Source of the DNA: Sphingobium sp. D43FB
GTDB lineage: Bacteria; Pseudomonadota; Alphaproteobacteria; Sphingomonadales; Sphingomonadaceae
NCBI RefSeq assembly: GCF_002312805.1
Contig: NZ_NMUA01000003.1
Span: 186,001-250,000 of the forward strand
Length of the DNA: 64,000 nt
Direction of reading: 5' to 3'
A model generated the notes under the pieces. That model worked only from the letters and a program-made list of their open reading frames with translations, was not told the DNA's origin and did no database searches. Shown here piece after piece: positions 27,904 through 36,365 of this stretch. The translations under genes and the position numbers were made by a program. Every line of letters begins with the position of its first letter. Position 1 is the first letter of the stretch.

Positions 27904-28320
27904 ATGAAATTCGCGCAACGCGTGTCGCCGCAGCACCGGGCGCTGTTCTGGCAGATCCTGCGCTATGGCGTCACCGGCCTGTTCGTCACCGCCTGCCAGG
28001 CGGCGATCTACTGGTCGCTGGCGACCTATGCCGGGCTGCATGTCCAGATCGCCAATCTGATCGGCTATGGTGCAGCGGTGGTCATCGGCTATATCGCGCA
28101 CAGCACCTTCACCTTTCGCGGTCACGGGGCGAATGACGGCCATGCGACGCGCGGGGCGAAGTTCGTTGCCGTGTCCTTGGTCAGCTATGCGCTCAATGCG
28201 CTGTGGGTGTGGCTGTGCGTCACCCATATGGGCTGGCCCGCCTGGTCGCCGATCCCGGCGATGCTGTTCGTGACGCCGGCGCTGGTGTTTGTCCTCAATC
28301 GGCAGTGGGTGTTTCGGTGA
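27904..28320 (+). CDS. GtrA family membrane protein
   Basis: 138 residues with four hydrophobic helices (RYGVTGLFVTACQAAIYWSL, IGYGAAVVIGYIAHSTFTF, FVAVSLVSYALNALWVWL, MLFVTPALVFVLNRQWVF), the GtrA pattern. GtrA proteins help move or use polyprenyl-phosphate-linked sugars. The adjacent divergent GT-C-like gene fits a shared lipid-linked sugar function. Confidence 0.9.
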   Translation: MKFAQRVSPQHRALFWQILRYGVTGLFVTACQAAIYWSLATYAGLHVQIANLIGYGAAVVIGYIAHSTFTFRGHGANDGHATRGAKFVAVSLVSYALNALWVWLCVTHMGWPAWSPIPAMLFVTPALVFVLNRQWVFR

Positions 28321-28325
28321 TCGGT

Positions 28326-28447
28326 AATCCTCCCCTGTAAGGGGAGGGGGACCGCCGAAGGCGGTGGAGGGGTGTCGCCCTATCGATGGGGCGACACCCC
28401 TCCGTCTGGCCTACGGCCAGCCACCTCCCCTTACAGGGGAGGATTTT
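28326..28447. repeat. Composite ~120-bp palindromic repeat, inverted orientation
   Basis: AATCCTCCCCTGTAAGGGGAGG at one end and ACCTCCCCTTACAGGGGAGG at the other, with GGCGACACCCCTCC/GGAGGGGTGTCGCC in the middle. Sits between convergent gtrA and fdhD; the fdhD stop TAA (28431-28433) lies inside it. Confidence 0.9.
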
Positions 28448-29237
28448 TGGAGTTACGCACCAACACCGCATCAGCGCGCGCCAGGACGACCAGTGGCAGG
28501 CCCGCCGCCGCCGCGCGGTCTGCCGCCAACTGGGTTGGGGCGGAGATGGTGACGAGCAGGGGGCAGTTGGCCAGCACCGCCTTTTCCACCAGTTCATAGG
28601 AACAGCGTGACGAGAGCAGCGCGAAGCCGCCGCCCCAGTCCGCCCCCCTGCGCGCCATCGCGCCGATCAGCTTGTCGAACGCGTTGTGGCGCCCGACATC
28701 CTCGCGCACCAGCCGGATCGCGCCGTTCGCGCCCACCCAGGCGGCGGCATGGACCGCGCCGGTCGCGGCATTTAACGGCTGATGATCGCCCAGCGCCGCC
28801 AGCGCGCGGAAGATTGCCGCCCGGTCTGCCCTGCCCTGCGCCGTCACGCGCGGCAGCGGCCGGATCGCCTGTTCCAGATTTTCGATGCCACACAGGCCGC
28901 AGGAGGAATCCGACGCGCGATGGCGCACCCGGTTCAGCAGCCGCTCGACGCGTTCGGGTGGCAGGGTGGCGCGCGCCACCAGTCCTTGCGCCGTTGCATG
29001 GACATCAACAGCGAACGCCCCGTCGCCCGGCTCGATCAGCCGCTCGGCCAGCGCAAAGCCCAGCACCAGATCATCAATGTCCGCGGGTGTCGCCATCAGC
29101 ACCGCATAGCCGATACCACTAAACTCGATCGCAACCGGGACTTCCTGTGCCAGCGCGCGATCGATCGGCTGCGTCGCGCCATCGGGCGTCAGCCGGTCGA
29201 ACCGCATCGTACTATTGTCCGCGTGGCTGTCCATCAT
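28431..29237 (-). CDS. fdhD: Formate dehydrogenase accessory sulfurtransferase
   Basis: Delivers sulfur to the molybdenum cofactor of formate dehydrogenase. 268 residues; the essential CGLCG loop has C113/C116, and REDVGRHNAFDKLIG is the family signature. Last gene of the fds operon, 16 bp after fdsD. Its final codons (ending SKNPPL) and stop lie within a palindromic repeat, so the native C-terminus may have been replaced. Confidence 0.95.
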   Translation of the reverse strand: MMDSHADNSTMRFDRLTPDGATQPIDRALAQEVPVAIEFSGIGYAVLMATPADIDDLVLGFALAERLIEPGDGAFAVDVHATAQGLVARATLPPERVERLLNRVRHRASDSSCGLCGIENLEQAIRPLPRVTAQGRADRAAIFRALAALGDHQPLNAATGAVHAAAWVGANGAIRLVREDVGRHNAFDKLIGAMARRGADWGGGFALLSSRCSYELVEKAVLANCPLLVTISAPTQLAADRAAAAGLPLVVLARADAVLVRNSKNPPL

Positions 29238-29253
29238 CGCGGGGTAGCGATGG

Positions 29254-29559
29254 TCAGCCTGCGTCGCAATGCCCCGCCTCATCCACCGCGTTGAACGGCG
29301 TCGCCTGATCCTGCGGCACCGGCCTGCCGCCTGCAAGCCGGGCGACGGCCGCCGCAACGATGGGCGAAAAGCGGTCGGGCTCTTCCTGCGCCATGGCGAT
29401 GATCCGCTCTTTCATCCGGGGATCCCAGAAGCTCGCCAGATGCTCGGCCAGGGTTTCGGTCGCCTTGGCCTCGCCCATCGTCGCCAGATTGCGGGCGATT
29501 TGATGCGCCATATAGACCAGCCGGTCGGCGGTGGACATGATCTGGGGTTCGTCGCTCAT
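29254..29559 (-). CDS. fdsD: NAD-dependent formate dehydrogenase delta subunit
   Basis: Small 101-residue helical subunit (TADRLVYMAHQIARNLATMG, HLASFWDPRMKERIIAMA) that stabilises the soluble FdsABG complex and assists cofactor binding. 10 bp after fdsA and 16 bp before fdhD. Confidence 0.92.
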   Translation of the reverse strand: MSDEPQIMSTADRLVYMAHQIARNLATMGEAKATETLAEHLASFWDPRMKERIIAMAQEEPDRFSPIVAAAVARLAGGRPVPQDQATPFNAVDEAGHCDAG

Positions 29560-29569
29560 CGGCCTGGTC

Positions 29570-32416
29570 CTATTCCGCCGCTTCGAGCGGCGCGATGCGA
29601 CGGCTCCTCTGCGCCTGGCTGGCATAATCCTGCTGCCAGTCGCTGGGGCCATTGGATGGCATCACCTGCACCGCCGTCACCTTATATTCCGGGCAGTTGG
29701 TGGCCCAGTCGCTATAGTCGGTGGTGATGACGTTCGCCTGCGTCTCTGGATGGTGGAAGGTCGTATAGACGACGCCCGGCGCGACCCGCTCGGTCACCTG
29801 CGCGCGCAATGTCGTTTCGCCCGCGCGGCTGCGCAATATGACCCAATCGCCATCCTTGAGGCCGCGATTGTCCGCGTCGGACGGATGGATTTCCAGCCGG
29901 TCCTCCGGGTGCCAAGCGGTGTTGGCCGTGCGCCGCGTCTGCGCCCCGACATTATAGTGGGACAATATGCGCCCGGTGGTCAGCAGCAGCGGGAAGCGCG
30001 GGCCGGTCTTCTCGTCGGTCGGCACATAATCGGTGACGACGAACTTGCCCTTGCCGCGCACGAAGCCATCGGCATGCATGGTCGGCGTGCCGTCGGGCGC
30101 GGCGTCATTGGCGGGCCATTGCAGCGACCCTTCCGCCTCCAGCCGGTCATAATGGACGCCGGCAAAGGTCGGGGTGAGCGCTGCAATCTCGTCCATGATT
30201 TCCGACGGATGGCTGTAGGTCCAGCCCAAGCCCATGGCGTTGGCGACCAGTTGCACGATCTCCCAATCGGCATGGCCGTTGAGCGGAGCCATCACCTTGC
30301 GCACCCGCTGGATGCGCCGTTCGGCATTGGTGAAGGTGCCGTCCTTTTCCAGGAAGGTCGATCCGGGCAGGAAGATATGCGCATAATTGGCGGTTTCGTT
30401 GAGGAACAGATCCTGCACCACCACGCATTCCATCGCCGCGAGGCCCGCCGCGACATGATGGGTGTTGGGGTCGGACTGAAGGATGTCCTCGCCCTGCACG
30501 AACAGGCCCTTGAATGTCCCGTCGGTCGCGGCGTCGAGCATGTTGGGGATGCGCAGGCCGGGCTCGGCGTCGAGCGACACGCCCCAGGCCCGTTCGAACA
30601 GGCTGCGCGTCGCGGTGTCGGAGACATGACGATAGCCGGAAAATTCATGCGGGAAGCTGCCCATGTCACACGCCCCCTGGACATTATTCTGGCCGCGTAG
30701 CGGATTCACGCCCACGCCCTCGCGCCCGACATTGCCGGTCGCCATGGCGAGATTGGCGATCGCCATGACGGTGGAGCTGCCCTGACTATGTTCGGTGACG
30801 CCAAGACCATAGTAAATGGCACCGTTGCCGCCGGTGGCGTAGAGCCGCGCGGCCGCGCGCACCTCGTCCGCGTTTACGCCGGTCAGCGGCTCGATGGCTT
30901 CGGGGGAGCGGGCGGGTTGCGAGACGAACTCGGCCCAGTCGGCAAATTCATCCCAGTCGCAGCGTTCACGGATGAACGCTTCGTCGTACAGTTTCTCGGT
31001 GACGATCACATGCGCCATCGCGGTCAGCATCGCGACATTGGTGCCGGGGCGCAGCGGCAGGTGGTGATCCGCCTCGACATGGGGCGATTTCACCAGATCG
31101 GTGCGGCGCGGGTCCATGACGATCAGCTTCGCGCCTTGGCGGAGGCGCCTTTTCATGCGGCTGGCGAACACCGGATGCCCGTCCGTGGGATTGGCGCCGA
31201 TCACCAGGATCACATCGGCCTGCATCACGCTGTCGAAATCCTGCGTGCCCGCCGAGGTGCCGAAGGTCTTGCTCAAGCCATAGCCGGTCGGCGAGTGACA
31301 GACGCGGGCGCAGGTATCGACATTATTATTGCCGAACCCCTGCCGGATCAGCTTTTGAACCAGGAAGGTTTCTTCATTGGTGCAACGGCTCGACGTGATG
31401 CCGCCGATGGAGCGGGTGCCGTACTTCGCCTGGATGCGGCGAAATTCGCTTGCGGTATGGGCGATGGCCTCGTCCCACGATACTTCGCGCCAGGGCTCGC
31501 TGACCGAGGCGCGGATCATGGGATTGAGGATGCGGTCCTGATGCTGGGCATAGCCCCAGGCGAAGCGCCCCTTGACGCAGCTATGGCCGCGATTGGCCTT
31601 GCCGTCCTTCCACGGCACCATCCGCACCAGTTCCTCGCCCCGCATTTCCGCGCGGAAGGTGCAGCCGACGCCGCAATAGGCGCAGGTGGTGACGATGGCG
31701 CGATCGGGCGTGCCTACTTCGACGACCTTCTTTTCGATCAGCGAGGCGGTCGGGCAGGCCTGAACGCAGGCGCCACAGGAGACGCATTCGGAGCCGAGAA
31801 AATCTTCGCCCTGCGACGCGGCGACCTTCGAGTCGAACCCCATCCCCTCGATGGTCAGCGCGAACGTCCCCTGCACTTCGTCGCAGGCGCGGACGCAGCG
31901 CGAACAGACGATGCATTTGCTGGGATCGAAGTCGAAATAGGGGTTCGACTGGTCCTTCGCCTGTCCCATGTTGGTCGCGCCGTCATAGCCATAGCGCACC
32001 TCGCGCAGGCCGACGGCGCCTGCCTGATCCTGCAATTCACAATCGCCATTCGCGCCGCAGGTCAGGCAATCGAGCGGATGGTCGGAGATATAGAGTTCCA
32101 TCACCCCGCGCCGCAGCTTTTTCAGCCGCTCGGTTTGCGTGCGCACCACCATGCCTTCGGCGACCGGCGTGGTGCAGGAGGCGGGATAGCCGTTGCGGCC
32201 CTCTACTTCGACCAGGCAGAGGCGGCAGGAGCCGAAACTCTCGACATTATCGGTCGCGCACAGCTTGGGGATGGAGCCGCCCAGCAGCGATGCGGCGCGC
32301 ATGATGCTGGTGCCTTCGGGCAGGGTCACAGCCTGCCCGTCGATGGTCAGTGACACGCTTTTGCCCGTGGCGATTGCCGCCGGGGTGCCATGATCGGTTT
32401 CGCGGGTGTAGGTCAT
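29570..32416 (-). CDS. fdsA: NAD-dependent formate dehydrogenase alpha (molybdopterin) subunit
   Basis: 948 residues. N-terminal [2Fe-2S] domain (CRLCLVE), then CLTCGANGDCELQ, two [4Fe-4S] clusters (CIVCSRCVRACDEV and CVSCGACVQACP), a further [4Fe-4S] CAYCGVGC, and the bis-MGD catalytic domain. The molybdenum ligand is Cys373 in CARVCHSP, so this is the Cys, not the selenocysteine, form. Oxidises formate to CO2 and passes electrons to FdsB. ATG overlaps the fdsB stop. Confidence 0.97.
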   Translation of the reverse strand: MTYTRETDHGTPAAIATGKSVSLTIDGQAVTLPEGTSIMRAASLLGGSIPKLCATDNVESFGSCRLCLVEVEGRNGYPASCTTPVAEGMVVRTQTERLKKLRRGVMELYISDHPLDCLTCGANGDCELQDQAGAVGLREVRYGYDGATNMGQAKDQSNPYFDFDPSKCIVCSRCVRACDEVQGTFALTIEGMGFDSKVAASQGEDFLGSECVSCGACVQACPTASLIEKKVVEVGTPDRAIVTTCAYCGVGCTFRAEMRGEELVRMVPWKDGKANRGHSCVKGRFAWGYAQHQDRILNPMIRASVSEPWREVSWDEAIAHTASEFRRIQAKYGTRSIGGITSSRCTNEETFLVQKLIRQGFGNNNVDTCARVCHSPTGYGLSKTFGTSAGTQDFDSVMQADVILVIGANPTDGHPVFASRMKRRLRQGAKLIVMDPRRTDLVKSPHVEADHHLPLRPGTNVAMLTAMAHVIVTEKLYDEAFIRERCDWDEFADWAEFVSQPARSPEAIEPLTGVNADEVRAAARLYATGGNGAIYYGLGVTEHSQGSSTVMAIANLAMATGNVGREGVGVNPLRGQNNVQGACDMGSFPHEFSGYRHVSDTATRSLFERAWGVSLDAEPGLRIPNMLDAATDGTFKGLFVQGEDILQSDPNTHHVAAGLAAMECVVVQDLFLNETANYAHIFLPGSTFLEKDGTFTNAERRIQRVRKVMAPLNGHADWEIVQLVANAMGLGWTYSHPSEIMDEIAALTPTFAGVHYDRLEAEGSLQWPANDAAPDGTPTMHADGFVRGKGKFVVTDYVPTDEKTGPRFPLLLTTGRILSHYNVGAQTRRTANTAWHPEDRLEIHPSDADNRGLKDGDWVILRSRAGETTLRAQVTERVAPGVVYTTFHHPETQANVITTDYSDWATNCPEYKVTAVQVMPSNGPSDWQQDYASQAQRSRRIAPLEAAE

Positions 32417-34047
32417 TCCGCAGCCTCCTGAACGGACGGGGTCAGCCCGAAATCCTCTGGAAAATAGTCGAGCGCGCTCAGCACCGGATAGGGGGTGAAG
32501 CCCCCCAGCGCACAGAGCGAGCCATATTTCATCGTATCGCACAGGTCGCGCAACAGGTCGGATTGCGCGTCGAGGGAGGTGTCGATGCGGGATGGGGAAC
32601 GGGAATAAAGGGCTTTATCGATATACCCCTCCCCCGTTCGCCCTGAGCCTGTCGAAGGGCCTTCCTTTCTTGAAGAAAAGGATAGGGCTTCGACAGGCTC
32701 AGCCCGAACGGATTGAGAGGATGGTCGTGCCGCCATGATCCGATCGACAATCTCCACCCCCCGCGTCGATCCGATGCGGCAGGGCGTGCATTTGCCGCAG
32801 CTTTCCACCGCGCAAAATTCCATCGCGAAGCGCGCCATGTGCGCCATGTCTACACTATCGTCGAACACCGTGATCCCGGCATGGCCGATAAGGCCCCCGG
32901 CTGCCGCAAAGGCCTCATAATCGAACGGCAGATGAAACATGGACGGTGGGAAATAAGCGCCGAGCGGCCCGCCCACCTGCACCGCGCGGACCGGGCGTCC
33001 GCTGGCGGTGCCACCGCCGATATCGTTCACCAATTCGCCCAGCGTGATGCCGAAGCCGATTTCGTAAAGTCCGCCATGGCGGACATTGCCCGCCAGCTGC
33101 ACCGGCATGGTGCCGCGCGACTTGCCAAAGCCAACCGCCGCATAAGCCTCCGCCCCCTCCGAGAGGATAAACGGCACGGCGGCCAGCGACAGCACATTGT
33201 TGATGACGGTCGGCTGGCCAAACAGCCCTTTCAGCGCGGGCAAGGGCGGCTTGGCGCGCACTTGGCCGCGCTTGCCCTCGATCGAATCGAGCAAAGCCGT
33301 TTCCTCGCCGCAGACATAGGCCCCGGCCCCTTCGCGCACTTCCAGCGTGACCGGGGCGATCCGCTGCGCCGCGCGTTCGATCGCCAGCCGCATCGTGTAG
33401 ATGGCGAACGGATATTCGGAGCGGATATAGATATAGCCATGGTGCGCGCCGACGGCATGGGCGGCGATCGCCATACCCTCGATCAGGCAATAGGGGTCGC
33501 CCTCCATCAGCATTCGGTCGGCGAAGGTGCCGCTGTCGCCTTCATCGGCGTTGCAGACGATATATTTCGCGTCGCCGAGCGCATCCAGCACCGTCTGCCA
33601 TTTGATGCCGGTCGGAAAGCCCGCCCCACCGCGCCCGCGCAGGCCCGACGCCTTGACCGCATCGACCACCGCCTGGGGAGCAAGCGCGCGCGCCGCGTCC
33701 AGGCCTTTCCATCCACCGTGCGCGGCATAATCGTCCAGGCAAACCGGATCGATTACGCCACAGCGGGCAAAGGTGAAGCGCTGCTGCCCGGCAAAGAAGG
33801 GCAGCGCGTCGATGCGTCCCAGCAGGTTGGGGTGGGTGCCGTCCAGCACCGCCGCCACATCGCCCGGCCCGACCGGGCCATAGCCGATCCGGCCGTCCGC
33901 CGTCTCGACCTCGACCAGCGGTTCGATGCTGAACAGCCCGCGCGATCCGGTGCGGATCACGTCGCACCCGGCCTCCGCAAAGGCGTGGGCGACATCATCA
34001 GCGCCCAGCGCGACCGAGGCCATGTCGCGGCTTATATAGATTTTCAT
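32413..34047 (-). CDS. fdsB: NAD-dependent formate dehydrogenase beta (flavin/NADH) subunit, carries an in-frame repeat insertion
   Basis: NuoF-like subunit, 544 residues, with an N-terminal thioredoxin-like extension, GRGGAGFPTGIKW for NADH/FMN, and ESCGKCTPCRIGSTRG for a [4Fe-4S] cluster. Reduces NAD+. Residues ~446-471 are encoded by a 78-bp copy of the CCGTTCG palindromic repeat (32634-32711), between RIMAARPSS and the conserved DLCDTMKYGSLCALGG end. The insertion keeps frame, lies in a loop-like position, and the rest of the protein is intact, so it is probably functional. Confidence 0.95.
   Translation of the reverse strand: MKIYISRDMASVALGADDVAHAFAEAGCDVIRTGSRGLFSIEPLVEVETADGRIGYGPVGPGDVAAVLDGTHPNLLGRIDALPFFAGQQRFTFARCGVIDPVCLDDYAAHGGWKGLDAARALAPQAVVDAVKASGLRGRGGAGFPTGIKWQTVLDALGDAKYIVCNADEGDSGTFADRMLMEGDPYCLIEGMAIAAHAVGAHHGYIYIRSEYPFAIYTMRLAIERAAQRIAPVTLEVREGAGAYVCGEETALLDSIEGKRGQVRAKPPLPALKGLFGQPTVINNVLSLAAVPFILSEGAEAYAAVGFGKSRGTMPVQLAGNVRHGGLYEIGFGITLGELVNDIGGGTASGRPVRAVQVGGPLGAYFPPSMFHLPFDYEAFAAAGGLIGHAGITVFDDSVDMAHMARFAMEFCAVESCGKCTPCRIGSTRGVEIVDRIMAARPSSQSVRAEPVEALSFSSRKEGPSTGSGRTGEGYIDKALYSRSPSRIDTSLDAQSDLLRDLCDTMKYGSLCALGGFTPYPVLSALDYFPEDFGLTPSVQEAAE
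32634..32711. repeat. Paired palindromic repeat inserted in frame in fdsB
   Basis: 78 bp, a multiple of three. Left arm CCGTTCGCCCTGAGCCTGTC, right arm the near-perfect complement ending CAGCCCGAACGG. Translated inside fdsB as SVRAEPVEALS...GPSTGSGRTG. Closest relative in the window is the copy at 20091-20167. Confidence 0.93.
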
Positions 34048-34496
34048 GCCGCCACCTCCGCCGCGATCCGCTCCAGCGCTGCGCCGTCGATCCGCGCCAC
34101 CGGGCGGCCATCAACCAAAGCATTCGGCCCGATCGCGCAGAGACCCAGGCAATAGACCGGCTCCAGACTGACCGCGCCATCGCCGCGCGTCTGCCCCATC
34201 GCCACGCCCAGCCGCTGCGCCGCCGCCGCCTCGATCGCCGCGCCGCCGCGCGCCTGGCAGCTTTCGGCGCGGCACAGTTTGACGACATGGCGGCCCTGCG
34301 GCGTCCGGCGGAAATCATGATAGAAGGTGACGACGCCATGCACATCGGCGCGCGACAGGTTCAGCGCTTTAGCGATGACCGGCACGACCGCATCAGCAAT
34401 ATGCCCGGCCTCTTCCTGCACGGCATGGAGCAACGGCAATAGCTGGTCGCGCGTCGCGCCATGCTGCGCCGTCCAGCCTTCGATAAACTCGTCCAT
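34044..34496 (-). CDS. fdsG: NAD-dependent formate dehydrogenase gamma subunit
   Basis: NuoE-like 150-residue subunit with a [2Fe-2S] thioredoxin-fold (CRAESCQARGG and CLGLCAIGP supply the four Cys). First gene of fdsGBA-fdsD-fdhD; stop overlaps the fdsB start (ATGA). Confidence 0.95.
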   Translation of the reverse strand: MDEFIEGWTAQHGATRDQLLPLLHAVQEEAGHIADAVVPVIAKALNLSRADVHGVVTFYHDFRRTPQGRHVVKLCRAESCQARGGAAIEAAAAQRLGVAMGQTRGDGAVSLEPVYCLGLCAIGPNALVDGRPVARIDGAALERIAAEVAA

Positions 34497-34619
34497 CCCG
34501 ATACCCTGCCTTATGGCCGCAATTTTGCGCCATAGTGGGGCGGCGGGGCGCGTCGGTCAAATCGAAGCCAGCGATGCTTGATAGGGATACTCTATCAAGC
34601 ATCGGACGCGCCCACATCA

Positions 34620-34741
34620 TCTTCCACCGGCGGGGGAGGTGGCTGGCCGCAGGCCAGACGGAGGGGTGTCACCTTATCGAGAGGACGACACCCCTCCGTC
34701 ACGCGCTTCGCGCGCGCCACCTCCCCTTGCAGGGGAGGATT
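34620..34741. repeat. Composite ~120-bp palindromic repeat
   Basis: GGGGGAGGTGGCTGGCCGC, AGGCCAGACGGAGGGGTGTC, then CGACACCCCTCCGTCACGCG and CCTCCCCTTGCAGGGGAGGA. Lies between fdsG and the 3' end of the LysR gene, 9 bp from the latter's stop. Confidence 0.9.
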
Positions 34742-34749
34742 GTTCTGCC

Positions 34750-35652
34750 CTAAATCGTCGTAAAGCCCGGCGGCAGGCGCAGTTCCCGCGCCAACGCCAG
34801 CACCGCCTGCGCCAATGGTCCCATCGGCGCGCTGTCGGATACGATTACGCCGACCCGGCTGCCCTCCCCCATGTCGGGCAGGGGCGCGGTGCGCGCCCAG
34901 CGGAGCCCGTCCAGCAGCGCGGCATGGCTGTCGGGAATGATCGAACAGAGTCGCCCCTGCTGCACCAGCCCCAGCAGCGCGACATAGCTGTCTGCCGTGA
35001 CCAGCGGTCGCAGCGCCAGCCCGCGCTCGGCGAGCCGCGCGTCCAATATCCGCCGGTTCTGCATCCCCTGATGCAGCAGGCAGAGCGGCAGGCCGGCGAG
35101 ATCCGCCCAGTCGATGACGGCGGGGATCGGTACGCCGCCCACCGCGCTTACCAGCATTGCGCGCTCGGCATAGAGCGGCACCGACAGCGCATGGGCGGGC
35201 GGCTCGAAATCGAGATAGGTGAGGCCCGCGTCCAGCTCGAACGCCGCCAGTTCGCGCTCGATCTGGCGCGATGTCAGTGCCCGCACCGAGATGTTCAGCC
35301 CCGGATAGCGTTCCAGCATCGCCGTCGCGAGGCAACCGATGGCGGGCATGGCGGCGGGGATCGCGCCTAGCCGCAACTCGCCCCGCAACGGCCCGCGCGC
35401 GGTTTCCGCCGCCTGCCCCAGCGCCTCGGCCGCCGCCACCAATTGCCGCGCCCAGGGCAGGATCGCTTCGCCTTCCGGCGTCAAACCGCCATATTTGCGA
35501 TCGCGGCGGATGAGGCGCTTGCCCAGTTGCGCCTCCAGCGTCGCGATTCCCGCCGACAGCGTGGGTTGCGACACATGGCATAGCGCCGCCGCCCGCGCGA
35601 AATGGCCTTCGCGCTCCAGCGCCAGAAAATATTCGACAAGCCGGGTCTGCAT
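34750..35652 (-). CDS. LysR family transcriptional regulator, probable fds regulator
   Basis: 300 residues: N-terminal winged helix (FARAAALCHVSQPTLSAGIATLEAQLG) and a C-terminal periplasmic-binding-protein-like effector domain. Located directly upstream of fdsG on the same strand and divergent from mobA, so formate or molybdenum-enzyme control is the likely job. A T-N11-A box lies in the divergent spacer. Confidence 0.9.
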   Translation of the reverse strand: MQTRLVEYFLALEREGHFARAAALCHVSQPTLSAGIATLEAQLGKRLIRRDRKYGGLTPEGEAILPWARQLVAAAEALGQAAETARGPLRGELRLGAIPAAMPAIGCLATAMLERYPGLNISVRALTSRQIERELAAFELDAGLTYLDFEPPAHALSVPLYAERAMLVSAVGGVPIPAVIDWADLAGLPLCLLHQGMQNRRILDARLAERGLALRPLVTADSYVALLGLVQQGRLCSIIPDSHAALLDGLRWARTAPLPDMGEGSRVGVIVSDSAPMGPLAQAVLALARELRLPPGFTTI

Positions 35653-35659
35653 CGCTTTG

Positions 35660-35674
35660 CTATAGGCTTTATAG
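35660..35674. promoter_or_regulatory. LysR-type T-N11-A box between LysR gene and mobA
   Basis: CTATA-GGCTT-TATAG, a five-base perfect inverted repeat containing T-N11-A, in the 45-bp divergent spacer, 8 bp from the LysR start codon. Confidence 0.6.
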
Positions 35675-35697
35675 AGCGAAGCTATCAAGGAAGCGCT

Positions 35698-36231
35698 ATG
35701 GCGGCAGGACGGATATTGGGCGCGGTGCTGGCGGGGGGCCGTTCCAGCCGCTTCGGCAGCGACAAGGCGATGGCCCTGATGGCCGATGGCCGCACCCTGA
35801 TCGACCATGCCATCGCAGGCCTTGCCCCGCATGTGGCGCAGGTGGTGATCTGCGGACGCGCGGGCGGCCTGCCTGATCGGCCCGCGCCGGACATGGGGCC
35901 GTTGGGCGGGCTTAACGCGGCGCTCCATCATGCGCTTGCCCATGGTTTTGATGGCGTCCTGACCACCGGCTGCGACATGCCGCTTTATCCGGCAGAGTTG
36001 CCCGCCGCACTGATCGGCGAGGGCGCGGCGATCCTCAAGGGCCAGCAACTGCTCGGCTGGTGGCCCGTCATCCTTGCGCCTACGCTCGACGCGCATCTGG
36101 CGGAGACGAATAACCGCTCGATCCGTGGCTGGCTCGACCGCATCGGCGCGCGCGTGGTGGCGAGGCCGGAACTGGTGCTGCCCAACATCAACCGGCCAGA
36201 GGATCTGGCGCATTGGGCGGAAGACGACTGA
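35698..36231 (+). CDS. mobA: Molybdenum cofactor guanylyltransferase
   Basis: 177 residues; nucleotide-binding LGAVLAGGRSSRFGSDKA and DMGPLGGLNAAL motifs. Attaches GMP to molybdopterin to form the guanine dinucleotide cofactor needed by FdsA. Located divergently across the LysR regulator from the fds operon. AAGGAAGCGCT precedes the ATG. Confidence 0.94.
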   Translation: MAAGRILGAVLAGGRSSRFGSDKAMALMADGRTLIDHAIAGLAPHVAQVVICGRAGGLPDRPAPDMGPLGGLNAALHHALAHGFDGVLTTGCDMPLYPAELPAALIGEGAAILKGQQLLGWWPVILAPTLDAHLAETNNRSIRGWLDRIGARVVARPELVLPNINRPEDLAHWAEDD

Positions 36232-36365
36232 CGTCGGCGCACGGCTGTTGCGAGGGTGGCCAACTCGATCTATGATCGCGCTGCCGACCCACGAAAAGAA
36301 ACCCGCCATGGACATCGCCCTGACTGCTTAGCCCACCCGCTCTGCCTTCAGGAAAGCCTGTGTCC

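Noticed and set aside
26169..28136. 655-codon plus-strand frame across the STT3-like gene
   Set aside because: Arg/Gln/His-rich translation typical of an antisense frame; the minus strand has clear membrane helices.
31290..31310. Selenocysteine in formate dehydrogenase
   Set aside because: The molybdenum-ligand codon is TGT (Cys373), not an in-frame TGA.
30788..32353. 521-codon plus-strand frame opposite fdsA
   Set aside because: Antisense to a gene with unambiguous iron-sulfur and molybdopterin motifs.
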